This document shows, piece after piece, positions 26,039-34,371 of a stretch of DNA of 64,000 nt (the first letter of the stretch is position 1; every line of letters starts with the position of its first letter). Position numbers and translations under genes: made by a program. The notes under the pieces are model-generated. The model made no database searches. It worked only from the letters and a program-made list of their open reading frames with translations, and was not told where the DNA came from. Source of the stretch: an uncultured Porphyromonadaceae bacterium (GTDB lineage: Bacteria; Bacteroidota; Bacteroidia; Bacteroidales; Muribaculaceae); assembly GCA_947175425.1 (NCBI GenBank), contig CAMWMR010000009.1, positions 1-64,000 on the forward strand, written 5' to 3'.

Positions 26039-27349
26039 CTAAACATGCACTTTTGCCCGGATTCCGGGAAAAATAATTTCAATATCAGGCACAAGCTGAA
26101 ACATTGTCCCGGGCTCCACACACATGACCGAACCCTTGGGGCTGACAATATTCCACGGCACGCGACTTGAATTTTCAAGAGCAAGAGCCTCGCCTCCGCC
26201 CGGTAGCGAAATTCGCCTGCCATACCCGACAGGGACAAAGCTGTCGGCGAAAAACAAAGGTTTACCTTCCGTAACACGATACTCCGAGCCATTTGCAAAC
26301 CTCAGTTTAAATCCCGAGTCGTACATCTCGCCACATGCCGGACAAACTGCCGGAAGACGGCCGTCGACAAGAAAATCATGCAAAGGATCCTCGGCAAGTG
26401 CGCGGCACGTCACAAGCTCGGCACGCAACCGCAATAAAAGGCGTTTCCACTCCGAAGCTTTTACCCTAAGCGAAGGTTGCCTGACGGCCTGACGAGACAA
26501 AGCCCTACAAAACATATCGCGGATACTCTCGGGCAATTGCGCCCAGTATTTCACGCTGTTAGGATGCCGGCGTTCATCAGGGCGGTTGGATGCGTCAATA
26601 CGGTCGTAACAAAATACCGCGTCCTTCCCGAAAAGACTCGCTTCCTCCGCAGGCGTCATGCAAACATACCGGCTGCTGCATGTTGTACGCCCCTCAAACG
26701 GATGATCCACCATAAAAATGCGATACAACACAATGGCAAGCGAAAAACGGTCGCTTTCGGTATTGGGAATCTTACCCGACATAACCTCCGGCGCCATGTA
26801 GTGAGGCTTGCCTCCTATTCCGTTGTTGTAGCCGTCCATGGCAATATTGTCGTTGTCGCATATGAGGACATCGCCTGTAACGGGGTGAATAAGAAAGTTG
26901 CCGTCGTTAAGGTCCTGATAACTGAATCCGTCGATATGAAGACGGCTGAACCCGTCGCATATTTTCAAGGCAGCCGTAAGTTTGGCAAGCCACGAACGGA
27001 AGTATGCTTCGGGATAACGGTCTATGCAAAAAAACTTGCCAAGGTCGAAATATGTCTCGGGACGCAGACGCATAACATAGCCATAGCTGCCATACATCCG
27101 TTTTGTAACACCCTCAGGCCATATAAATGCTGCCGATGGCGGCTCTTGCGCACAATTATATCGCAGGGTTGCCAAAAATCCGTTATTGTCGATGATATTG
27201 CGCTCGGTATACCACTTCAATGCCATTATTCGGTTCTCAAGGCGAACTTTATACACCTCGCCCTGACCGCCCGACGCAATGAATCCGAGAACAACAAGCG
27301 GTCGGCCGTCGCTCATGGCAAGTCGAGTACCCGGTTTCAGTCGTGGCAT
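26039..27349 (-). CDS. Serine/threonine protein kinase-like protein (TerY-P kinase)
   Basis: 436 residues. Kinase core: glycine loop ASGGQGEVY (25-33), Lys45 in MALKW, catalytic loop YQDLNDGNF (144-152) with Asp146 and Asn151, metal motif DND (165-167) in place of DFG, and APEVM (187-191). The HRD is changed to YQD. After residue 330 follow one CPAC pair and a beta-rich tail of about 90 residues (ISLPGGGEALALENSS), which may be a phosphopeptide- or zinc-binding domain. Catalytic residues are kept, so activity is likely despite the unusual motifs. It is the first gene of the four-gene operon, right after the fabD terminator; no consensus promoter is visible in the 64-base gap. Confidence 0.85.
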   Translation of the reverse strand: MPRLKPGTRLAMSDGRPLVVLGFIASGGQGEVYKVRLENRIMALKWYTERNIIDNNGFLATLRYNCAQEPPSAAFIWPEGVTKRMYGSYGYVMRLRPETYFDLGKFFCIDRYPEAYFRSWLAKLTAALKICDGFSRLHIDGFSYQDLNDGNFLIHPVTGDVLICDNDNIAMDGYNNGIGGKPHYMAPEVMSGKIPNTESDRFSLAIVLYRIFMVDHPFEGRTTCSSRYVCMTPAEEASLFGKDAVFCYDRIDASNRPDERRHPNSVKYWAQLPESIRDMFCRALSRQAVRQPSLRVKASEWKRLLLRLRAELVTCRALAEDPLHDFLVDGRLPAVCPACGEMYDSGFKLRFANGSEYRVTEGKPLFFADSFVPVGYGRRISLPGGGEALALENSSRVPWNIVSPKGSVMCVEPGTMFQLVPDIEIIFPGIRAKVHV

Positions 27350-27370
27350 GGTAGTAAAATTTTTATCCGG

Positions 27371-27405
27371 TAAAAAAATTGCCGCCGCTTGAGAAGCGAC
27401 GGCAA
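27371..27405 (-). terminator. Rho-independent terminator after fabD
   Basis: Read on the minus strand, GCCGTCGC and GCGGCGGC arms around a TTCTCAA loop are followed by AATTTTTTTA. It closes fabD and separates it from the kinase operon. Confidence 0.85.
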
Positions 27406-27413
27406 TCTGAAGC

Positions 27414-28292
27414 TTATTGCATGCCGCTTACAGCGACTGTGCCGTCTATTTTGGCAACAAGACCCTGAAGTACTTTACCAGGGCCAAGTTCTATGAAATC
27501 GGTGGCGCCGTCGGCAATCATATTGCGGACAGTCTGTGTCCAACGTACCGGAGCGGTAAGCTGGGCAATGAGATTTGCCTTGATTTCAATGGGGTCGGTA
27601 TGAGGAAGTGCGTCCACATTCTGATAAACGGGACATTTGGGAGCGTGAACTTCGGTATTCTCTATAGCCTGAGCAAGTTCTGCACGTGCGGGTTCCATGC
27701 AGGGCGAATGGAAAGCGCCACCCACTTTAAGCTTGAGAGCGCGTTTTGCACCTGCTGCTTTGAGAGCTTCGCAGGCGGCATCAATTGCGGCAACTTCACC
27801 GGAAATAACCAGCTGACCGGGGCAGTTGTAGTTAGCGCAAACAACAACGCCGTCGATTCCTGCGCAAATTTCTTCAACCTTTTCATCGGGAAGTGCAAGA
27901 ACTGCGGCCATTGTGCTTTCGGTAAGTTCGCAAGCCTTCTGCATGGCATTTGCGCGGGCGGCAACAAGACGAAGTCCGTCGTCGAAGCTAAGAGCTCCGG
28001 CGGCTACGAGTGCGGAAAATTCACCCAAAGAGTGACCGGCAACCATATCGGGACGGAAGTCCTCGCCAAGACTCTTGGCAAGAATTACCGAGTGAAGGAA
28101 AATTGCAGGCTGGGTTACATTAGTCTGGCGCAAATCCTCGTCGGTACCGTTAAACATAAGGTCGGTAATGCGGAAGCCGAGTATTTCGTTGGCACGCTCA
28201 AAAAGCTCGTGCGCCTCGGCATTGTTCTCATACAGGTCTTTGCCCATTCCTACGAACTGGGCGCCCTGACCGGGAAATACGTATGCGTTCAT
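27414..28292 (-). CDS. fabD: Malonyl-CoA:ACP transacylase
   Basis: 292 residues. It starts AYVFPGQGAQFVGMGKDLY and has the nucleophile elbow GHSLG (Ser88 near 86-90), the FHSPCME motif with the catalytic His and a PVYQNVDA strand. It loads malonyl groups on acyl carrier protein for fatty acid synthesis. It stands alone between the tat genes (divergent) and the kinase operon, with its own terminator. Confidence 0.95.
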   Translation of the reverse strand: MNAYVFPGQGAQFVGMGKDLYENNAEAHELFERANEILGFRITDLMFNGTDEDLRQTNVTQPAIFLHSVILAKSLGEDFRPDMVAGHSLGEFSALVAAGALSFDDGLRLVAARANAMQKACELTESTMAAVLALPDEKVEEICAGIDGVVVCANYNCPGQLVISGEVAAIDAACEALKAAGAKRALKLKVGGAFHSPCMEPARAELAQAIENTEVHAPKCPVYQNVDALPHTDPIEIKANLIAQLTAPVRWTQTVRNMIADGATDFIELGPGKVLQGLVAKIDGTVAVSGMQ

Positions 28293-28395
28293 TATGCGTG
28301 TTTATAAAATGTCTTAAATTTCTGTGCAAAGATAGGCATTTTATACGAATTTTGCGTAACTTTACATTCCTAATATACTCTTATATTTTTCTATA

Positions 28396-28635
28396 ATGAA
28401 CCTGTACTGTATCACTCCCCTCTTTTTGGGCAACTTCAGAGGTAGCGAAATATTAATAATCGGCGCCATTATCCTTCTTCTTTTCGGCGGTAAAAAAATT
28501 CCCGAACTCATGAAAGGTCTCGGAAAAGGCGTACACTCTTTCAAACAAGGCATTCAGGAAGCCAAAGAAGAGATGAACAAGCCGGTTGACCTCGAAAGCT
28601 CGGATAACACACCTGCCGATAATAAAAAATCCTGA
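28396..28635 (+). CDS. tatA: Sec-independent translocase protein TatA/E
   Basis: 79 residues. One N-terminal helix (ILIIGAIILLLFGGKKIPELM), the FGGKKIPEL hinge and an amphipathic helix with KGLGKGVHSFKQG, then an acidic tail. This is the pore-forming subunit that moves folded proteins with twin-arginine signals. tatC follows 5 bases later; no TatB is seen, which is usual for this phylum. Confidence 0.92.
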   Translation: MNLYCITPLFLGNFRGSEILIIGAIILLLFGGKKIPELMKGLGKGVHSFKQGIQEAKEEMNKPVDLESSDNTPADNKKS

Positions 28636-28640
28636 GTACA

Positions 28641-29438
28641 ATGCCCGAACAACAGGCCCTGTCTTTCTGGCAGCACCTGGACGATTTGCGCTCGGTGCTT
28701 TTCCGCATTGTTTCGGTAATTCTTGTCGCGGCTATTGCGGCTTTTTGCCTCATGCCTATGCTGTTCGATAATGTTCTTATGGCTGCATGCCATCCCGATT
28801 TCATTTCTTACAGAGCTTTCGACGCGGCTGCGGCAGCATGCGGACTTCCTCCGATGGGAAGCTTCAGCATCGACATCATAAGCACCGAACTAACTTCCCA
28901 GCTCATGGTTCAGCTATCGGCCTCCTGCTGGACGGCATTTCTTGTTTCATTCCCCATAATCATATATTTATTGTGGGGATTCGTGGAACCGGCTCTATAT
29001 CCCGATGAAAAGAAAGGAATACGGAAAGCCTTTATTTTCGGCAATCTGATGTTTTACGTTGGCGTTGCGGCGGCATATTTTCTCGTATTTCCCCTTACGG
29101 TACGCTTTCTCGCCGAATTTACGCTGAGCGATTCCATTCGTCCCATGGTAACCCTCGATTCCTATGTGGAATACTTTTTCACCATGATGCTTATTATGGG
29201 GGCTGTATTTGAACTGCCTTTATTGGCATGGCTGTTGGGTAACATCGGAATACTCTCGCGAGGCTTCTTCTCAACCTACCGCAGACACGCAATTGTGGCC
29301 ATACTCATAATCGCCGCTTTTATTACCCCTACCGGCGATCCCTTCTCTCTTTTCATAGTTTTCACACCAATCTATCTCCTTTGGGAACTAAGCGCATCGC
29401 TTGTTCCCGCAACCTCCTCCAACCATGAAAATTCGTAA
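28641..29438 (+). CDS. tatC: Sec-independent translocase protein TatC
   Basis: 265 residues with six membrane helices. The N-terminal signature is FWQHLDDLRSVLFRI and later segments YVEYFFTMMLIMGAVFELPLLAWLL and IAAFITPTGDPFS are conserved TatC regions involved in twin-arginine signal recognition. An extra loop of about 35 residues around FDAAAAACGLPPMGSFS lies between the first helices. Its last 14 bases overlap the next gene. Confidence 0.93.
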   Translation: MPEQQALSFWQHLDDLRSVLFRIVSVILVAAIAAFCLMPMLFDNVLMAACHPDFISYRAFDAAAAACGLPPMGSFSIDIISTELTSQLMVQLSASCWTAFLVSFPIIIYLLWGFVEPALYPDEKKGIRKAFIFGNLMFYVGVAAAYFLVFPLTVRFLAEFTLSDSIRPMVTLDSYVEYFFTMMLIMGAVFELPLLAWLLGNIGILSRGFFSTYRRHAIVAILIIAAFITPTGDPFSLFIVFTPIYLLWELSASLVPATSSNHENS

Positions 29439-30621
29439 GCCCGGACTCCTGCTCCGAATTATAATTGCCATTGCCGCCGGCATTGGCGCTGCCTATATCC
29501 TTCCACTGCCGGCAGCACGTTGCTTTGCAACATTCAACGCGCTGTTCTCCTCGTTCCTCTCATTTATAATACCCCTGCTTATCGTAGGTTTTGTTGCATC
29601 GGCAATTGCCGACATTGGCAAACGAGCCGGCGCAATGCTGCTCGCAACCGTCGGTGTGGCATATCTTATGACCTTCGGCTCCGGTGTTCTTGCCTATTTT
29701 ACCGCAACGGGCACATTTCCGGCTCTTATCGGCGACACTGTTCTTTCTGCCGACACGGTTGCCGCACAGGCTCCTCAGCCATTCTTCACCATTCCTCTTG
29801 AACCGCTATTCGGAATAACGGCAGCGCTTGCGCTTGCCTTTGTACTCGGGTTCGGATGCGCCACTATTCCGGAAAGTACAGTTTCTCTCAAAGGGTTTGT
29901 CAACGACTTCCGGAATCTCATTCGTCTGCTTATCGAAAAAGCAATAGTACCGCTCTTACCTTTATATATATTCGGAATTTTCCTTTCCATGACTATTGAA
30001 GGTGCCGTTGCTCCCATTCTGAGTACATTCATTAAAATCATTGCCATTATTTTTGTACTGCATATCGCCGTACTTCTTATCCAATTTTCCATTGCGGCGC
30101 TGTTCTCGGGTAAAAACCCCGTAAAATCGCTTATTTCCATGCTCCCTGCTTACGCAACAGCGCTGGGAACGCAATCTTCGGCAGCAACAATACCGGTAAC
30201 TCTGGAACGTACAGTGGCAATGGGCGTCGACAAGGAAACTGCGGGCTTTGTTATTCCTCTGTGCGCCACAATACACATGTCGGGCTCGACTCTTAAAATA
30301 GTGAGCTGTGCAATTGCAATTATGATGGTACGCGATATGCCTTTCGATTTCCCCATGTTCGCCACTTTCATAGCAATGCTGGGAATAACAATTGTAGCAG
30401 CTCCCGGAGTGCCGGGAGGAGCAATTATGGCCGCTTTGGCAGTACTATCCTCCGTCCTCGGATTTTCCGAAGCCGACAATGCACTGATGATTGCTCTTTA
30501 CATTGCAATGGACAGCTTTGGAACAGCATGCAACATCACAGGCGATGGCGCTATTGCTCAAATAATTGCACGCATTTTCAAACGCAAGGCTATGCCGGAA
30601 ACGGCGTCTGTCAATTGTTAA
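29425..30621 (+). CDS. Dicarboxylate/amino acid:cation symporter (SDF family)
   Basis: 398 residues from the ATG at 29425, which lies inside the 3' end of tatC. About eight helices; the re-entrant and substrate regions are visible as ALGTQSSAATIPVTLE (serine-rich HP1), PLCATIHMSGSTLK, a APGVPGGAIMAAL HP2 loop and SFGTACNITGDG near the end (NxxGD-like). The family imports dicarboxylates, glutamate/aspartate, serine or threonine with Na+ or H+. Substrate cannot be told from sequence alone. Confidence 0.9.
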   Translation: MKIRKPGLLLRIIIAIAAGIGAAYILPLPAARCFATFNALFSSFLSFIIPLLIVGFVASAIADIGKRAGAMLLATVGVAYLMTFGSGVLAYFTATGTFPALIGDTVLSADTVAAQAPQPFFTIPLEPLFGITAALALAFVLGFGCATIPESTVSLKGFVNDFRNLIRLLIEKAIVPLLPLYIFGIFLSMTIEGAVAPILSTFIKIIAIIFVLHIAVLLIQFSIAALFSGKNPVKSLISMLPAYATALGTQSSAATIPVTLERTVAMGVDKETAGFVIPLCATIHMSGSTLKIVSCAIAIMMVRDMPFDFPMFATFIAMLGITIVAAPGVPGGAIMAALAVLSSVLGFSEADNALMIALYIAMDSFGTACNITGDGAIAQIIARIFKRKAMPETASVNC

Positions 30622-30647
30622 AGTAATGTTAACACACGCTGTTTGCC

Positions 30648-30678
30648 ATTGTCATAACAAGCTTATTCACTAATTTTG
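30648..30678 (+). promoter_or_regulatory. Promoter of the SRP RNA gene
   Basis: ATTG at 30648-30651, 19 bases, TAATTTTG at 30671-30678: a Bacteroides-type promoter whose start point (about 6 bases on) falls at the first base of the predicted RNA. Confidence 0.8.
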
Positions 30679-30683
30679 TGCCC

Positions 30684-30779
30684 GGGTAAGTCCTACACGA
30701 CCAGCTCCCCGAGAATCCCCCAGGTCTTGACCGAAGCAAGGGTATCGGGTTGTAGCGGTGCGATGTAGTAAGCTTACCC
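30684..30779 (+). ncRNA. ffs: Signal recognition particle RNA (4.5S, bacterial small type)
   Basis: A 96-base RNA whose ends pair (GGGTAAG at 30684-30690 with CTTACCC at 30773-30779) and which ends in a run of seven T. The apical part has the SRP domain IV order CCCAGGTC, a short hairpin with GACCGAAGCAAGGGTA, then ATCGGGTTGTAGCGG, which matches the CCGGGATGTAGC strand of 4.5S RNA. It would bind Ffh and direct membrane protein insertion. Promoter position, length, closed stem and T-run all agree. The apical loop differs a little from the GGAA tetraloop of E. coli, so a covariance-model search is the right confirmation. Confidence 0.82.
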
Positions 30780-30786
30780 TTTTTTT

Positions 30787-31290
30787 ATGACCGACCAGTT
30801 ACATAAATATATAAGCCTGTTAAAACAAAAAGGAGCTGTGCATGTCAAGACTATTGACACCGATACAATAGTTGTAGCTCCTTGGACAATTATGAAATGC
30901 CGCTACGGCTGTCCGCGATACGGCAAAAACAGATCTTGCCCGCCATTTGCACCGGCTGCCGAGGAAACGCAAAAAATCCTGCAATGCTATTCACGCGCCA
31001 TTCTGTTCTCCGTCAGTTCAATGGATTCGGGCACTCCTGCCGCTTTGGAATGCGCTTCGGCATTGACTAACGACGGCTTCTATAAAGTTATAGCCTTCGG
31101 CACAGGGCCGTGTACGCTGTGCAAAGAATGTTCATTGGCCAACTGTCCGCAACCGCATCGAGTTGCCCCTTCAATGGAAGCCTGCGGAATAGATGTCGTT
31201 GCCACTGTACGTGCCGCCGGATTACCAATTAACATACCTCCCAAACCTGACGAACCGCTTAATTGCTACGGGCTGCTTTTGGTTGACTGA
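30787..31290 (+). CDS. DUF2284 cysteine-rich metal-binding protein
   Basis: 167 residues. The family pattern is clear: IMKCRYGCPRYGKNRSCPPFAP and later GPCTLCKECSLANCPQPHRVAPSMEACGID, with about eleven cysteines that probably hold an iron-sulfur cluster or zinc. The start at 30787 is kept because N-terminal residues before IMKCRYGC also fit the family. The ATG lies 7 bases after the SRP RNA 3' end and right after its T-run, so translation needs read-through of that terminator. The biochemical role of DUF2284 is unknown. Confidence 0.86.
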   Translation: MTDQLHKYISLLKQKGAVHVKTIDTDTIVVAPWTIMKCRYGCPRYGKNRSCPPFAPAAEETQKILQCYSRAILFSVSSMDSGTPAALECASALTNDGFYKVIAFGTGPCTLCKECSLANCPQPHRVAPSMEACGIDVVATVRAAGLPINIPPKPDEPLNCYGLLLVD

Positions 31291-31346
31291 ATTACACTTA
31301 CACCGCACTTTTTACGCACGTCGCGACAATCCGATGAAAAACCGGA

Positions 31347-31378
31347 TTTGCACAGCTGCAAAAAAATATATAATTTTG
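31347..31378 (+). promoter_or_regulatory. Promoter of the SulP transporter gene
   Basis: TTTG (31347-31350), 20 bases, TAATTTTG (31371-31378), a perfect Bacteroides-type promoter. Transcription should start near 31384, about 63 bases before the ATG chosen at 31447, which rules out the earlier in-frame start at 31348. Confidence 0.85.
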
Positions 31379-31446
31379 CAAAAAATTTCCACCGGGAGAG
31401 TTATGGCTCTCCTTCCTCTGTTTTATTAGGTACAAACTTATTTGCT

Positions 31447-33207
31447 ATGTCAATTATGAGCAGCAACGACAGCGTCTCGGCAGAATTTGCAAAAAAAGCC
31501 GTGAAAAATGCTGTTGATTTTCATCCTAAACTCTTTCAAGCTCTACGCTCTTATAATGCCGAAAAATTAAAAGCCGACATTACTGCCGGTATCGTTGTAG
31601 GTATTGTGGCCCTTCCTCTTGCAATTGCATTCGGTATTGCATCGGGTGTAAGTCCCACAATCGGTCTTATCACCGCAATTATTGGCGGTTTTATGGTTTC
31701 TTTCTTCGGAGGAAACTCGGTTCAGATTGGAGGCCCCACAGGAGCTTTCATTGTTATTGTCTACAACATCATTGCTCAATTCGGCCTTCACGGACTTGCC
31801 ATTGCAACTTTCATGGCCGGCGTTATCCTTGTCCTGCTTGGAGTGTTCCGTCTGGGAACTGTCATAAAATTCATCCCTTATCCAATTGTGGTTGGTTTTA
31901 CTGCAGGTATCGCACTCACAATCTTCTCTACACAGATTAACGACTTCCTCGGATTGGGACTACGCGACATTCCCGGCCAGTTCATCCCAAAATGGGGTGT
32001 ATATCTGCGCAACATCACCAACATTTCCGTCCCGGCTCTGGCAACTTCGCTGCTATCGCTCCTTATTATTATAGCAGCTCCCAAAATATCGAAGAAGCTT
32101 CCCGGCGCACTGTTGGCGATTCTTATTGTGACAGCTCTATCCTACTTCTTCGGAATAAGCTTCGACTGGTACTCCGTTGAAACCATCGGCGACCGTTTCG
32201 GAACAATGGCCACCGACATTCCCACGCCTCACGGATTTACACTTAACATGGCAACAATCAACATGCTCCTCCCCTCGGCATTCACTATTGCCGTACTCGG
32301 AGCTATTGAATCATTGCTCTCGGCAACCGTTGCCGACGGTGTTACCGGATCCCGCACAAACAGCAACACCGAACTTATCGGCCAAGGCATTGCCAACATA
32401 ACCGTTCCCTTCTTCGGCGGAATACCTGTAACCGGTGCAATTGCACGAACAATGACAAACATTTCCAACGGTGGACGCACTCCCGTCGCCGGCATTGTAC
32501 ACGCACTTGTTCTGCTGCTCATCTTCCTGTTTGCCATGCCTCTCATAAACTACGTTCCACTGGCATGTCTGGCAGCAGTGCTAATGGTAGTTGCATACAA
32601 TATGAGCGGATGGCGTACTATAATCGGAATTTTCCACGCCCCCAAAAGCGATATTTCGGTGCTGTTGGTTACATTTTTCCTCACCGTTATATTCGACCTC
32701 ACAATCGCTATCGAAATAGGCCTTCTTCTTGCCGTTGTGCTGTTTATGCGTCGCGTCATGGAAAATACCGAAATCAAAGTTTACTCCGAACAGCTTGATG
32801 TTGCCGAAGGCACCGACCTCACTCAGCACGAAGTTCTCAACGTTGCTCCCGGCGTGAGCGTCTACGAAATCGACGGACCGTTCTTCTTCGGTATCGCTAC
32901 AAAATTCGATGAACTCATGCGCACGACACTGGCCTCAAAACCTGTTGTACGAATCATTCGCATGCGTAAAGTTTCATTCATCGATGCTACCGGATTGCAC
33001 AACCTTGAACTCCTCATCCAATCATCACAGAAAGAAGGTATACATGTGGTGCTGTCGGGTGTTAAGCCTAACGTGCGCGAGTCGCTTGAACATGCCGGTA
33101 TCGACAGCCTCGTCGGCTCCGACCATATATGCGATCACATAAGCAAGGCCGTTACAATGGCAAACCTCATCGCTGCCGACTACAGGCAGAAAGCGGCCAA
33201 AGCCTGA
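31447..33207 (+). CDS. SulP-family inorganic anion transporter with STAS domain
   Basis: 586 residues. N-terminal DITAGIVVGIVALPLAIAFGIASGVSP is the SulP signature, followed by about 12 to 14 helices including GGPTGAFIVIVYNII and GIANITVPFFGGIPVTGAIARTMTN. Residues about 445-570 form a STAS domain (SVYEIDGPFFFGIATKF, MRKVSFIDATGLHNLE). SulP carriers move sulfate, bicarbonate, chloride or fumarate; the substrate here is unknown. The start is the ATG that follows the promoter described at 31347-31378. A strong terminator closes the gene. Confidence 0.92.
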   Translation: MSIMSSNDSVSAEFAKKAVKNAVDFHPKLFQALRSYNAEKLKADITAGIVVGIVALPLAIAFGIASGVSPTIGLITAIIGGFMVSFFGGNSVQIGGPTGAFIVIVYNIIAQFGLHGLAIATFMAGVILVLLGVFRLGTVIKFIPYPIVVGFTAGIALTIFSTQINDFLGLGLRDIPGQFIPKWGVYLRNITNISVPALATSLLSLLIIIAAPKISKKLPGALLAILIVTALSYFFGISFDWYSVETIGDRFGTMATDIPTPHGFTLNMATINMLLPSAFTIAVLGAIESLLSATVADGVTGSRTNSNTELIGQGIANITVPFFGGIPVTGAIARTMTNISNGGRTPVAGIVHALVLLLIFLFAMPLINYVPLACLAAVLMVVAYNMSGWRTIIGIFHAPKSDISVLLVTFFLTVIFDLTIAIEIGLLLAVVLFMRRVMENTEIKVYSEQLDVAEGTDLTQHEVLNVAPGVSVYEIDGPFFFGIATKFDELMRTTLASKPVVRIIRMRKVSFIDATGLHNLELLIQSSQKEGIHVVLSGVKPNVRESLEHAGIDSLVGSDHICDHISKAVTMANLIAADYRQKAAKA

Positions 33208-33226
33208 CGCAATTCACACTTCATTG

Positions 33227-33264
33227 AAAAATGCCCCTACGGATTGTCCCCGAGGGGCATTTTT
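33227..33264 (+). terminator. Rho-independent terminator after the SulP gene
   Basis: AAAAATGCCCCT and AGGGGCATTTTT are perfect inverted arms around a 14-base loop and end in a T-run. The A-run before the first arm makes it possibly bidirectional. Confidence 0.9.
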
Positions 33265-33299
33265 ATCACTCCAAAAACGCTTTCTTTAGTAATTTTTCG

Positions 33300-33307
33300 T
33301 ACTTTTG
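33300..33307 (+). promoter_or_regulatory. Probable -7 element of the pta-ackA promoter
   Basis: TACTTTTG matches TAnnTTTG, 45 bases before the pta ATG. The region 19-21 bases upstream has no good TTTG, so only the -7 box is supported. Confidence 0.5.
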
Positions 33308-33352
33308 CACGAAGAAACCGTGTGACGTTTCTAAAAACTAACATACACGAAA

Positions 33353-34366
33353 ATGGAACTTTTCGAACAACTTACTTCTAAAGCGCTGCAGCACCCGCAG
33401 CGAATCGTATTACCCGAAGGTCTTGAACCGAGAACCCTTACCGCCGCCGACAGAATCCTTGCCGAAGGCCTTGCTAAAATAACTCTTATCGGAAACCCCG
33501 ACGACATTATGGCTATGGCCAAGGAGCTGAGGCTTTCCAATATTGACAAAGCAAATATTGTCGACCCCGCCGATGAGGCTGTTATCGACAAATACGCTCC
33601 CCTCTTTTTTGAACTACGCAAAAGCAAAGGCATTACAATGGAGGAAGCTCGACTCACCACTGCAAATCCTCTATACCTCGGATGCCTCATGGTTAAAGCC
33701 GGCGACGCCGACGGTCAGGTAGCCGGAGCCATGAACACTACCGGAAACGTTCTCCGCGCCGCTTTCCAGGTTATCAAAACTCAACCGGGAATAAGTGTGG
33801 TTTCAGGAGCTTTTGTAATGCTTCTTCCAAAAGGCTCAAAATTCGGTACTAACGACATTCTTATTTTTGCCGACTGTGCCGTTGTGCCCAACCCCACAGC
33901 ACCCGAACTTGCACAGATTGCCGTTGCCGCCGCCCGTACCGCACGCGACATTGCCGGAATCGAACCCCGTGTAGCTCTGTTGAGCTTCTCCACCAAAGGC
34001 TCGGCTAAAAGCGAATCGGTCGACAAGGTTATAGAAGCTACACAACTCGCCCGCGAGTTGTGCCCCTCCCTCATCATTGACGGCGAACTGCAGGCCGATG
34101 CCGCAATTGTGCCCTCCGTTGCCGGCAGCAAAGCGCCTAACAGCCCTCTCAGCGGACGTGCAAACGTTCTCGTGTTCCCCTCGCTCGAAGTTGGAAACAT
34201 CGCTTACAAACTCGTTCAGCGTCTCGGAGGCGTAGAAGCCGTAGGCCCCGTTCTGCAAGGTCTCGCAGCCCCCGTAAACGATTTGTCGCGCGGTTGCTTC
34301 CCCGAAGACATTTATAAAACTATAATAATAACCTGTAACCAGGCTATCGGACTGAAAAACCTTTAA
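33353..34366 (+). CDS. pta: Phosphate acetyltransferase
   Basis: 337 residues, the short (catalytic-domain only) form. It begins [27 protein letters not shown] and has [25 protein letters not shown] and the closing [24 protein letters not shown], all conserved in Pta. It makes acetyl phosphate from acetyl-CoA; ackA, 5 bases downstream, then makes acetate and ATP. Confidence 0.95.
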   Translation: MELFEQLTSKALQHPQRIVLPEGLEPRTLTAADRILAEGLAKITLIGNPDDIMAMAKELRLSNIDKANIVDPADEAVIDKYAPLFFELRKSKGITMEEARLTTANPLYLGCLMVKAGDADGQVAGAMNTTGNVLRAAFQVIKTQPGISVVSGAFVMLLPKGSKFGTNDILIFADCAVVPNPTAPELAQIAVAAARTARDIAGIEPRVALLSFSTKGSAKSESVDKVIEATQLARELCPSLIIDGELQADAAIVPSVAGSKAPNSPLSGRANVLVFPSLEVGNIAYKLVQRLGGVEAVGPVLQGLAAPVNDLSRGCFPEDIYKTIIITCNQAIGLKNL

Positions 34367-34371
34367 TTACT

